A stretch of DNA of 64,000 nt from JANXXV01 sp040002435 (GTDB taxonomy: Bacteria; Acidobacteriota; Terriglobia; Bryobacterales; Bryobacteraceae): the NCBI GenBank assembly GCA_040002435.1, contig JBDUEM010000005.1, positions 1 to 64,000 on the forward strand, read 5' to 3'. Shown piece after piece: positions 46,901-54,140 of the stretch (its first letter is position 1; each line of letters opens with the position of its first letter). The translations under genes and the position numbers were made by a program. The notes under the pieces are model-generated. The model had not been told where the DNA came from. It ran no database searches and saw only the letters and a list, made by a program, of their open reading frames with translations.

Positions 46901-47476
46901 ACGCCGCACAATCTGCGCATCAGCTACGTCTACGAGCTTCCCTTTGGGAAAGGCCAGCGCTTCCTTGCGAACGCACATCCGGCCGTAAATGCTGTACTCG
47001 GGAATTGGAAAGTCTCCGCCATTCACACCTATGTCAGCGGAACACCATTAGTGGTCAATTGCGCCCAGAACTTCTTTGGCGCGGGCCAGAACGGCCGTTG
47101 TAGCTTTGCGCCCGGCGCCACCACCGGCCAGATCCCACTGCTCAATCCGGCCTGGACCAAGAGTTCTGCGTCCACCGTCACATATCTGAATACAGCGGCC
47201 TTCGTGCTGCCTCCGAACATGGTTTACGGAGACACCGGCCGCCGGCTTTCCTTCCTCCGGACGCCCTGGACCGTACAGGAAGATGCCGCGCTCATCAAGA
47301 ATTTCGCCCTTACCGAAAAGGTGAAGTTCGAATTGAGAGCCTCCGCCTCGAACCTCCTGAACCGGGTGACGTTCGCCATTCCGAATACCACGCAAAACAG
47401 CGTGCAGTTCGGACTCTTCACCGGGCAAGGCAATAGTCCGCGGAACATACAGATGGGCGCCAGGGTATCCTTCTGA
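43994..47476 (+). CDS. Oar-like TonB-dependent receptor (copy 3)
   Basis: 1160 residues from ATG 43994, with AGAGGGAG just upstream; the frame is open to 43907 but that start would precede a clear signal peptide (NYLVVLGMICAPAWTQ). The carboxypeptidase-regulatory domain spans about 22-105 (GTVRGTVTDSTGAAVPQVAV). The plug follows with LPLFISGGSVRSNLAFVILT and AEYGRTSNGVINWVTKSGTN, then a barrel ending in Phe (MGARVSF). Unlike copies 1 and 2 it has no ASPIC, TPR or cytochrome neighbour and seems to be a stand-alone unit. A TATACT hexamer occurs at 43913-43918, without a good -35. Confidence 0.9.
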   Translation: MRNYANYLVVLGMICAPAWTQNLGTVRGTVTDSTGAAVPQVAVTAENVDTGLKQSVNTGTDGIYSIVYLPVGNYKISTDKSGFRRSETTGVRVDVASVVDVDIRLVVGAVDQSVDVTAAAPLLETTGSNLGKVVATRAITDLPLFISGGSVRSNLAFVILTPGVIGPANNPRIGGGLLDGQSEQLDGAESNSERRNDPAMNGVSVEGMEEFKVQSSGYSAEYGRTSNGVINWVTKSGTNQVHGSGFVFNRNEVFNARGFTFAPSKRPIVRQWNPGGSIGGPIFIPRVFDGRNKAFFFFAYERASTRNGQSTALVNAPIDEYRIGDFRRNVDSTGKTFPLYDPFDANGKIIANAADRPRLQCNGVLDVLCPSRIDPTAARLMALLPHPDDPTKIANNYRSRNYSTSQSSLPSIKLDYIFTDKHRISYLFSHYYSPARPSINNLEGLPGTGFPSDVTTEYHRLNDDYTITSNLLNHITIGFNRRFVIEAPGYVSSFPADLAKATYAAGTVTPLAPGTSTAYTTSLATWGNSVFTDSRQRTTNIKEQMSWIKGRQTIKFGMEYLKGLYRRLDYNGAFGTVSYNASGTGNPNVANSGSDFASFVLGVASGGGFRYPSDTAFFWPYYAWYIQNDFKVNSKFTLNIGLRYELPIPKEERHLHNSNFCPTCPNAAAGGLLGSMQYAGVDGAPNHFGQTRKNAFGPRLGLAYQVDAKTVVRAGGSIYYQPSREDGNADNGIQGFGGTFGSIGNSLSNGIAYLVKDGYTSFAPQIAALRPPISSPAVLAANLLNQSPFYYNPTAGRAPYFVDWNFTIDRTLTKSSVFRASYHATLGNKLLSRQQNQNQLDPKYWSIYGTLLSQPISSVINNPVVVAAGFKLPYAAYPTNLQLQQALRPFPQYSGVGSDAGGQNDGHMTFHALESSVEHRFDHGLFVLVSYTFAKLISGSNGEDANRTSDGNVQNQYNRRLDKAVASQDTPHNLRISYVYELPFGKGQRFLANAHPAVNAVLGNWKVSAIHTYVSGTPLVVNCAQNFFGAGQNGRCSFAPGATTGQIPLLNPAWTKSSASTVTYLNTAAFVLPPNMVYGDTGRRLSFLRTPWTVQEDAALIKNFALTEKVKFELRASASNLLNRVTFAIPNTTQNSVQFGLFTGQGNSPRNIQMGARVSF

Positions 47477-47677
47477 ACTTCGCCGGGTGACGCCGAGCGC
47501 CAATGAGATTTCGAGTCACAGGAATTTTTCAAAATCGACATCCTGGCTGCAACAACTTACAGTGAAATAGAAAGTTGCTGGTTCCATCTCAATGCTAGAA
47601 ACAGTTTGAAAGGAGAGCGTCCGCGGCGGCGTCTCTTCTCCGAGCCGGTTTCGGCAAAGGATTGCAAGAGGGGATAA

Positions 47678-47998
47678 ATGCGAGTAACCATAGCACACGA
47701 GAAGGGGCAGCAGGAGGCACGGCGAATTGTGGACCGGTCCGCGGACGAACTCATCCACAGCGTGGCGGCAGGGCCTGTAAAAATCCTGGACCCTGTAAAG
47801 TCGTGGGAGGGAAATACAATGACGTTTTCCTTTCGCGGGAAAATGGGGCTGTTCGGCGCCTCGGTTCACGGGACCATCCTGGTGAACGAAAAAGACATTG
47901 TGATCGACGTGGAACTGCCGGGTATGGTGAAGCAGTTTGTGTCTGAAGACAAGGTCCGCGCCGCTCTGGAAAACAAAGGCAAACTACTCCTGGCATAA
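47678..47998 (+). CDS. Polyhydroxyalkanoic acid system (PHA_gran_rgn) family protein
   Basis: 106 residues, full length for the family. Features are a small alpha/beta protein with VTIAHEKGQQEARRIVDR at the N-terminus, a central MTFSFRGKMGLFGASVHGTI strand region and IVIDVELPGMVKQF near the end. Family members are found with PHA granule genes, but their role is uncharacterised. GAGGGG lies 4-5 bases before the ATG. No PHA synthase or phasin gene is in the window. Confidence 0.8.
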   Translation: MRVTIAHEKGQQEARRIVDRSADELIHSVAAGPVKILDPVKSWEGNTMTFSFRGKMGLFGASVHGTILVNEKDIVIDVELPGMVKQFVSEDKVRAALENKGKLLLA

Positions 47999-48251
47999 TC
48001 GGTCCGCGAGGCGAAGAATGACCGCCGGGTAGCACAGCGCCTCGGCACGAGCGGGAGGCACCCTGCAGGACATGAGGTCTGCGCGCGTGCAGCTGTCGAA
48101 TAATGGACGGCGGCCCCCCCTCCGCCAGCTCCCAGCTCTCCACCGGCGCATTCCCTGACCGGTATCTCCGGCGCGGCGGCACTCGCCCCCTTCCACCAAA
48201 CCAGCGGCCAGTATCCTCCTGCAACGTCCCCGTTGTAGTCTGGTTAAACGC

Positions 48252-50402
48252 ATGGTTGCATGGATCGTACGAATTCTTTGCCGTCTTCTGTTCCGGGTGA
48301 CGGTTCGCGGCGAGTTGCAGCAGCATGACAAACTGCTCATCGTCGCCAATCACACTTCGTTCATCGACGGGATCCTGCTGGGAGCGTTCCTGCCGGTGGA
48401 GCCAACCTGGCTGGTACACACCACCATCGCCCGCATCTGGTATTTCAAATTGGGCTTGCAGTTCCTGCCGCATCTGGTCGTCGATTCCACCAGCCCTCTG
48501 GCCATGAAAGCCGTCATCGGGTTACTGGAGGCAGGCAAGCCCGTAGTGATTTTCCCGGAAGGCCGCATCACCGTCACCGGTGCGCTGATGAAGGTCTACG
48601 ACGGTCCGGCATTTGTCGCCGCCAAGACCGGCGCTTCCGTGGTGCCGGTGCATATCGACGGCGCCGTCTACACGTATGCCAGCCGCATGTCGGGCGATTT
48701 TCCCAAGCAATTCTTCCCGCGCATTACATTGACCATCCATCCGCCCTCTTCCATCCCCATGCCGGAGGCGAGAACCGCCAAGCTTCGGCGGCGCATGGCT
48801 AGTGAGCAGATGCGCAAGATCATGCAGCGGGCCGCCTTCGAGTCACGCCGGCGGATAGGACTGTTCGAAGCGTTCCTGGACGCAATGGCTTTGTTCGGAA
48901 AAAATCGGCTGATGCTGGAAGACATCCGTCAGACGCCTGACTCTTACGCGGTGTTGCTGAAAGGCGCCATGGCGCTGGGGCGCATCGTTTGCAAACATAC
49001 CGCCGAGCGCGAGATCACCGGAGTGTTGATGCCGAACGTAGGCACCACGGTTTCCCTCCTGTTCGGTATGTTCGCCATGCGGCGCACGCCGGCCATGCTG
49101 AATTATTCGGCTGGCCAGGAGGGCATGCAAAGCGCCTGTGAAGTGGCGAAGGTCAAAACAATCTTCGCCTCCCGTGCGTTTGTGGAAAAGGCCAAGCTGA
49201 CCAACGCCGTCGCGGGATTGCGCGGCGTAAAGGTGTTGTACCTGGAAGACCAGCGCGCGGGATTCACATTGGGCGACAAGCTCTGGCTGATGCTGTGGGC
49301 CATTCGCTTCCCCAGGTCCGTGATGAAGCAGGTGGACCCGAAGGACCCCGCGGTAGTGCTGTTCACTTCCGGCTCGGAAGGCAAGCCGAAAGGAGTGGTC
49401 TTGAGCCATGATTCCATCCTGGCGAATGTGGCGCAGTCCGCGGCGATGATCGAATTTTCCTCGAAAGATAAGTTCATGAGCGCCCTGCCCATGTTCCACT
49501 CCTTCGGCTTGACGGCGGGCATCGTGCTGCCGATGATTCACGGTTGCCGCGTGTTTATCTATCCGTCCCCCCTTCACTACCGGGTCATCCCCGAGTTGAT
49601 CTACGACCGCGACTGCACGGTGATGTTCGCCACCAACACCTTTCTGGCGAACTACGTCAAACACTGCCACCCCTACGATTTCTATCGCCTGAAACACCTG
49701 GTGGTCGGTGCGGAAAAGCTGACCGAAGAGGTGCGGAAGGCGTGTGTGGACAAAATGGGCGTTCGGCCGATAGAAGGATATGGCGCTACCGAATGTTCCC
49801 CCGTGGTCGCACTCAATACGCCGATGGCCAACAAGTTTGGCAGTGTGGGCCAGTTGATGCCCGGTATCGACCACAAGCTGGAACCAGTCGAAGGCGTTGA
49901 ACATGGCGGGACCCTGCACGTGAAGGGCGCGAACGTGATGCTCGGATATCTCAAGGTAGACCAACCGGGCGTAATTCAGCCGCCGTCGTCCACCTTCGGA
50001 GCAGGCTGGTACAACACAGGCGACGTGGTCTCCATGGATGAGGCCGGCTTCGTCACAATCCAGGGCCGGATGCGGCGCTTCGCGAAGATCGCCGGAGAGA
50101 TGGTTTCGCTCGAAGTAGTCGAGAAGATCGCCACCCAGGCCAATTCAAAGTTTGAACATGCCTCCACCGCATTGAAAGACTCGCAGCGTGGCGAGATGAT
50201 TGTGCTGCTCACGCAGGATAAGGACCTCAAGAGGGACCAGTTGCAAGCCGCCGCCCGCGAAATCGGCGCGCCGGAACTGGCGGTTCCCAGGCGCATTTTC
50301 CACGTGGACAAGCTGCCGCTTCTGGGAAACGGGAAGCGCGATTACGTGACGATTGGCAAACTGGCGGAACAGATGGCGCAAGCGCCCGTGGAGAAGAACT
50401 AG
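48252..50402 (+). CDS. aas: Bifunctional lysophospholipid acyltransferase/acyl-ACP synthetase
   Basis: 716 residues, nearly the length of E. coli Aas. The N-terminal acyltransferase domain (about 1-190) has NHTSFIDG (HX4D) and the FPEGRIT acceptor motif. The C-terminal AMP-binding synthetase (about 240-700) has the P-loop FTSGSEGKPKGVVLSH, GYGATECSPVV and WYNTGDVV. Aas reacylates lysophosphatidylethanolamine at the inner membrane with fatty acid activated on ACP, recycling lysophospholipids. An MFS gene starts at the very next base after the stop. In E. coli aas partners with lplT, an MFS lysophospholipid flippase, so the neighbour may play that part. The region 47999-48251 upstream holds nothing recognised. 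Confidence 0.92.
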   Translation: MVAWIVRILCRLLFRVTVRGELQQHDKLLIVANHTSFIDGILLGAFLPVEPTWLVHTTIARIWYFKLGLQFLPHLVVDSTSPLAMKAVIGLLEAGKPVVIFPEGRITVTGALMKVYDGPAFVAAKTGASVVPVHIDGAVYTYASRMSGDFPKQFFPRITLTIHPPSSIPMPEARTAKLRRRMASEQMRKIMQRAAFESRRRIGLFEAFLDAMALFGKNRLMLEDIRQTPDSYAVLLKGAMALGRIVCKHTAEREITGVLMPNVGTTVSLLFGMFAMRRTPAMLNYSAGQEGMQSACEVAKVKTIFASRAFVEKAKLTNAVAGLRGVKVLYLEDQRAGFTLGDKLWLMLWAIRFPRSVMKQVDPKDPAVVLFTSGSEGKPKGVVLSHDSILANVAQSAAMIEFSSKDKFMSALPMFHSFGLTAGIVLPMIHGCRVFIYPSPLHYRVIPELIYDRDCTVMFATNTFLANYVKHCHPYDFYRLKHLVVGAEKLTEEVRKACVDKMGVRPIEGYGATECSPVVALNTPMANKFGSVGQLMPGIDHKLEPVEGVEHGGTLHVKGANVMLGYLKVDQPGVIQPPSSTFGAGWYNTGDVVSMDEAGFVTIQGRMRRFAKIAGEMVSLEVVEKIATQANSKFEHASTALKDSQRGEMIVLLTQDKDLKRDQLQAAAREIGAPELAVPRRIFHVDKLPLLGNGKRDYVTIGKLAEQMAQAPVEKN

Positions 50403-51743
50403 ATGGAGATGGAGCGCGTCGAAGCGGTTCCCATGCAGTACAGCAAACGCGAACAGCGCGGCTGGTATTTCTACGATTGGGCCAACTCAGCCTTCTCTAC
50501 CACCGTGGTCACGCTGTTTCTCGGACCCTACCTGACCGCGCTGGCGAAAGCGGGGGCGGACGCGCAGGGGAACATTCACCCATGGGGAATCGAGGTGGAT
50601 GCGCGCGCTTTCTGGGGCTACATGGTCGCGCTTTCCGTCTTCACGCAGGTGCTCTGTCTGCCGGTGCTCGGCGCCATAGCCGACTACAGCAACAACAAGA
50701 AACGGCTGCTTGCCATCTTCGCCTATGCCGGCGCTTTTTCCACCATTGGCATGTTCTGGCTGCAAGGCGACGCCTACATGATGGGTGCGCTTCTGTTCCT
50801 GTTCGCTAATCTGACCTTCGGCGCATCGGTTGTCGTCTACAATTCGTTCCTTCCCGATATCGCACCGCCGGAACAGCGCGACACGGTCTCCTCCACCGGT
50901 TGGGGCATCGGCTATCTGGGCGGAGGGTTGCTGCTCGCGCTGAACCTGCTGCTGTATATGAAGAAGGATGAGTTCGGCGTTTCCGAGTCGATGGCTGTAC
51001 GCATCAGCCTCTGCTCGGCGGGGGTGTGGTGGGCGCTGTTCACCATCATTCCACTGGTAACGCTTCGGAATCGCCCGTCCATGCATATCCTCGCGCCCGG
51101 CCAAAACCGGTTGACTACGGGATTCAAGCAACTCGGCGGCACCTTGAAAGACATGGTGCATTACCCGCAGACGCTCACGTTCCTGGTCGCCTACCTGGTC
51201 TACAACGATGCCATCCAGACCGTGATTACGCTGTCGTCGCAGTTTGGCAACGATGAGTTGAAGATTCCGCTGGAGAGCCTGACGCTGGCGATTCTGATGG
51301 TCCAGTTCGTAGGGTTCGGCGGTGCGATTCTATTCAACTATATTGCCAAGGCGATCGGCGCAAAACACGCCGTGATGCTGGCCCTGGTGATCTGGACCGG
51401 CGTACTGCTCGCCATCTACTTCTCGGTGAAGACGACCGCGCAGTTCTTCGTCATGGCCGCCGTGGTGGGAATCGTGATGGGCGGTAGCCAGGCACTCAGC
51501 CGGTCGCTCTATTCGCTGATGATTCCCAAGGGACGGGAAGGCGAGTATTTCAGCCTGTACGAAATCAGCGATAAAGGAACAAGTTGGCTGTGTCCGCTGC
51601 TCTTCGGGTTGGCTCTGCAGTATACGAAGAGCTACCGGCTGGCGATTCTGTCACTGATTTTCTTCTTCATTCTGGGACTGCTGATCTTGTCCCGCGTGGA
51701 CGTGAAGCGGGCGGCAATTGAGGCCGGGAATGAAGCACCGTGA
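50403..51743 (+). CDS. UMF1-family MFS transporter, possible lysophospholipid carrier
   Basis: 446 residues with about 12 transmembrane segments. The N-terminus QRGWYFYDWANSAFSTTVVT is the signature of the UMF1/Atg22-like MFS family, and VLGAIADYSNNKKRLLA matches the loop 2-3 region. The ATG abuts the aas stop codon with no gap, so translation is likely coupled. Family substrates are poorly known. The gene context (directly after aas, as lplT is with aas in enterobacteria) suggests lysophospholipid import, which is inference only. M12 is an alternative start. Confidence 0.85.
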   Translation: MEMERVEAVPMQYSKREQRGWYFYDWANSAFSTTVVTLFLGPYLTALAKAGADAQGNIHPWGIEVDARAFWGYMVALSVFTQVLCLPVLGAIADYSNNKKRLLAIFAYAGAFSTIGMFWLQGDAYMMGALLFLFANLTFGASVVVYNSFLPDIAPPEQRDTVSSTGWGIGYLGGGLLLALNLLLYMKKDEFGVSESMAVRISLCSAGVWWALFTIIPLVTLRNRPSMHILAPGQNRLTTGFKQLGGTLKDMVHYPQTLTFLVAYLVYNDAIQTVITLSSQFGNDELKIPLESLTLAILMVQFVGFGGAILFNYIAKAIGAKHAVMLALVIWTGVLLAIYFSVKTTAQFFVMAAVVGIVMGGSQALSRSLYSLMIPKGREGEYFSLYEISDKGTSWLCPLLFGLALQYTKSYRLAILSLIFFFILGLLILSRVDVKRAAIEAGNEAP

Positions 51744-51842
51744 GAGAATCGTGGCGTTGCGGCTGATTATGTCGCCTCCGAGCGTGGAGATTGCGATCCG
51801 GTCTAAACGATTGCCTGGGCGCAAACGCTACAATGGTGACCA

Positions 51843-52067
51843 ATGGGCCTCGACGATCATAAGGTAGTTCTGTATCGAAACCGCCCCGATGGATGGGTTG
51901 CTGAGATTCCAGCGATTCCCGGATGCTACGCATTGATGCCGACCGGGGAAAAGGCGCTAACGGAATTAGCGGCAATATTTCGGTTGATTTCGGAAGAGTA
52001 CGAGGAACGGAAACAGCCGGTGCCTGCCGACACGACCGAAATCGTATATGCCTGGCGCCCGAGCTGA
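51843..52067 (+). CDS. hicB: HicB-type antitoxin (first hic pair)
   Basis: 74 residues with the short HicB fold core: VVLYRNRPDGWVAEIPAIPGCYALMPT-type strand-strand-helix (Gly-W, PGC...G pattern) then helix LTELAAIFRLISEEYEER. No C-terminal DNA-binding domain, as in the short HicB class. The frame is intact and overlaps the 5' end of the hicA reading frame by 20 bases, in hicB-hicA order. It should bind and block HicA, an RNase. The toxin partner here is frameshifted, leaving a possible orphan antitoxin. Confidence 0.75.
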   Translation: MGLDDHKVVLYRNRPDGWVAEIPAIPGCYALMPTGEKALTELAAIFRLISEEYEERKQPVPADTTEIVYAWRPS

Positions 52068-52262
52068 CGAATTTCGCCGTGCTGCGGTTAAGTTAGGTTT
52101 CCTCAAAGCGCGGCAAACCGGTAGCCATGAGCGTTGGCGTCACCAGGACGGACGTTCCGTTACGATCCCGGTTCACGGTGGCAGGTAGATCGGGCCCCAC
52201 TTTTTCACCGGATCCTGAGTCAACTTGGAATCGAAGAAAAGCAATTCCAGCAACTCAGATAG
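52048..52262 (+). pseudogene. hicA: HicA mRNA interferase, frameshifted
   Basis: From ATG 52048 the frame encodes 46 residues matching the HicA N-terminal two-thirds: LGFLKARQTGSHERWRH with the catalytic His of GSH, then TIPVHGG, and a stop TAG at 52186-52188. The expected HicA C-terminus continues in the -1 frame from about 52179 (PLFHRILSQLGIEEKQF) to TAG 52260-52262. One base change in length near 52175-52188 restores a normal product of about 71 residues. The toxin is therefore probably inactive, unless the shift is a sequence error. Confidence 0.75.
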
Positions 52263-52274
52263 TGCAAGCTACCG

Positions 52275-53273
52275 CTAATCCGTCTTCAGCATTCCGCTCG
52301 TGTTGCGCTTCGGCACGGGACCCACGGGAATCTTCTTCACCACTTTCATGCTGTGGATGTCCACTACTACGGTAACGTCGTCCCCGGCGACGGCAACATA
52401 CAAAGCCTTCCCGTCGGGCGGAATCGTGAGCCAGTCCGGATGCAGCCCAACCGGCACCACCTTCAGCAGTTTGAAATCCGGAAGCGAGTAGGCAACAACG
52501 GAGTCGTAATACTTGCTGGTAGCCCACAACATCTTGCCATCCGGAGTGATCGCCAATCCATGGGACGGCGAGCCTTGCAGACCCTCCGTCTCTTTCGTCT
52601 GTCCCGGAGGGTCCGGAAGCGTGATCTGCTTAATCTCCTTATGGGTGGCAAAATCAACCACGGACAGCCCGTGGAAGTTCGAGAGCTGCGCGATGATCTC
52701 CTTCGTGGAACCGTCCGGATTCCGCGTGAAAGCCATCGGCCGGATGCCGGCGCTCAGTGTCAGCGACCAGGAAACCGTGTCGTTCGAGGTATCAATCACA
52801 CTGATGGTGCTGGCCCCAATCGACCCGGCGACGGCGTATTTGCCATCGGGCGTGAGGTAGACGTTGTGGATCTCGCCCTTCACGGCGATCGTCTTCACTT
52901 TGGTGAGTGATGCGCTGTCGACCACGTCCACCGCGCCCGGAGCCTCGCGAATGGCCACGTATACGCGACCGCCGTCATGGGTGACATCCAGGTTGTTGGG
53001 CCGGCCGCTCAGCGGAATCCGCTTCAAAACCTTCATCGTCTTAGCATCCACCACGGCCAGACTTTTCAGCGTCTCGTCGGTGACGTAAATTCTCGTTCCA
53101 TCGGGCGAGATCGCAACACCATGCGGCGTCTCGATATCCTCAATGGTGCCGACAACTTTATTCGTCGCAGGGTCGATCACATGAACGTTATCCCCGGCGG
53201 AATTCGTTTGCAGCACACGAAGCGCGCCCGATGCCGCGATCGTGAGCGCGAGCAGCATTCCCAAAAACTTCAT
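52275..53273 (-). CDS. YVTN-type beta-propeller repeat protein
   Basis: 332 residues from ATG 53273, chosen for GGGAGGG six bases upstream, a signal peptide (MKFLGMLLALTIAASGA) and an ATGA overlap with the preceding cytochrome gene; the frame is open to 53324. Repeats of about 40 residues such as VHVIDPATNKVVGTI, LAVVDAKTMKVLKRIPL, ISVIDTSNDTVSW and VTVVVDIHSMKVVKKIPVG define the YVTN/YncE-like fold. These periplasmic propellers often sit beside cytochromes in redox gene clusters. Catalysis is unknown. Confidence 0.85.
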   Translation of the reverse strand: MKFLGMLLALTIAASGALRVLQTNSAGDNVHVIDPATNKVVGTIEDIETPHGVAISPDGTRIYVTDETLKSLAVVDAKTMKVLKRIPLSGRPNNLDVTHDGGRVYVAIREAPGAVDVVDSASLTKVKTIAVKGEIHNVYLTPDGKYAVAGSIGASTISVIDTSNDTVSWSLTLSAGIRPMAFTRNPDGSTKEIIAQLSNFHGLSVVDFATHKEIKQITLPDPPGQTKETEGLQGSPSHGLAITPDGKMLWATSKYYDSVVAYSLPDFKLLKVVPVGLHPDWLTIPPDGKALYVAVAGDDVTVVVDIHSMKVVKKIPVGPVPKRNTSGMLKTD

Positions 53274-53704
53274 TTGGACCCTCCCGATATTTCCCCACGC
53301 ACCCATGCGGCCAGCGTCTGCCATTCCGGATCGCTCTGCGACGCCCAGTGCTTGCCACCAGCATGAAAGCGGTCTCCGCCCGCCTTGGTGGCAAGCGGAT
53401 GGATCAGCATCGGGCTCTTGTTAGGCTGACCCGCTACAACAAACTGTTTCCACATAGCGAAGTTCTTGCGCGACTGCTCTTCATTCCAGTTGCTCGCTCC
53501 CGCGGCAAGCGGCTGCAGCGGAGGACTGCCATGTTCATGACAGGAGACGCAGCGCGCGTGTCCTGGCCGTTTCTTGAGGAAGATGGGCTGCACTTGCTCT
53601 TTGAAAAACGAATAGTCCAGAGTGGGTTTGGCCGATGGCTGCTGAGCAAATAGCGCCGCGAGTGTAAGCACCGCGAGACTCGCAGGTTTCAGGATGGGAA
53701 ACAT
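53270..53704 (-). CDS. Small exported monoheme c-type cytochrome
   Basis: 144 residues: a signal peptide (ending near LFAQQ), then one CxxCH (C52-C55-H56, ARCVSCHEHG), WVRGEI at the C-terminus and little else. The pattern YSFFKEQVQPIFLKK before the heme resembles planctomycete-type cytochrome c domains. Its stop overlaps the YVTN-propeller start as ATGA, so both are co-translated; together they form a heme-plus-propeller pair encoded as two chains. Confidence 0.85.
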   Translation of the reverse strand: MFPILKPASLAVLTLAALFAQQPSAKPTLDYSFFKEQVQPIFLKKRPGHARCVSCHEHGSPPLQPLAAGASNWNEEQSRKNFAMWKQFVVAGQPNKSPMLIHPLATKAGGDRFHAGGKHWASQSDPEWQTLAAWVRGEISGGSK

Positions 53705-53798
53705 CGGATGAAATTATATACCTTTTAGCGCCCAGGCCTCAGGGTCCAGTCGATGACCGGCAATGCAGGCGAGCGGCGCGAGCGTTGATCGATCACTT

Positions 53799-54140
53799 TT
53801 ACGTCGAGGTCGCAGTGACAAGCTTGCGCTCAACAAGACGGGACTTGAGAAATTCGTTTACCGGGGCGCGAGGCAATTTGAACTCAAGACGATTCGTCAG
53901 GCGTATCAGGTAATCCTTTCGGTAGTCATCCCGATGGGAGTCAACCTCACCTTCGTCGATCTGCGTCAGGCCTTCTTCCGGCACTTCCCCACTGAACCGA
54001 ATCACTGCATCTATCGGAACGCCCATAGTTGGCGGCAAGATGAGGGAGCCACGCAGCGCTCGCAGCATCCCATAGTCCAAAAGCCGGGCAACAGTATCAT
54101 GTTCAAGCGCCGCAACCGGAGACAGTGTCTCCGGTTGCAC
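53799..54140 (-). CDS. Hypothetical protein overlapping the sigma factor gene end
   Basis: 113 residues from GTG 54140, in a frame overlapping the end of the sigma factor gene by 38 bases. No family recognised; it is charged, without signal peptide or membrane helix (VIRFSGEVPEEGLTQIDEGE-like stretches). The opposite-strand frame 53763-54155 looks less protein-like. The reading starts inside a 27-base palindrome. It may be a coupled downstream gene or a chance frame. Confidence 0.35.
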   Translation of the reverse strand: MQPETLSPVAALEHDTVARLLDYGMLRALRGSLILPPTMGVPIDAVIRFSGEVPEEGLTQIDEGEVDSHRDDYRKDYLIRLTNRLEFKLPRAPVNEFLKSRLVERKLVTATST

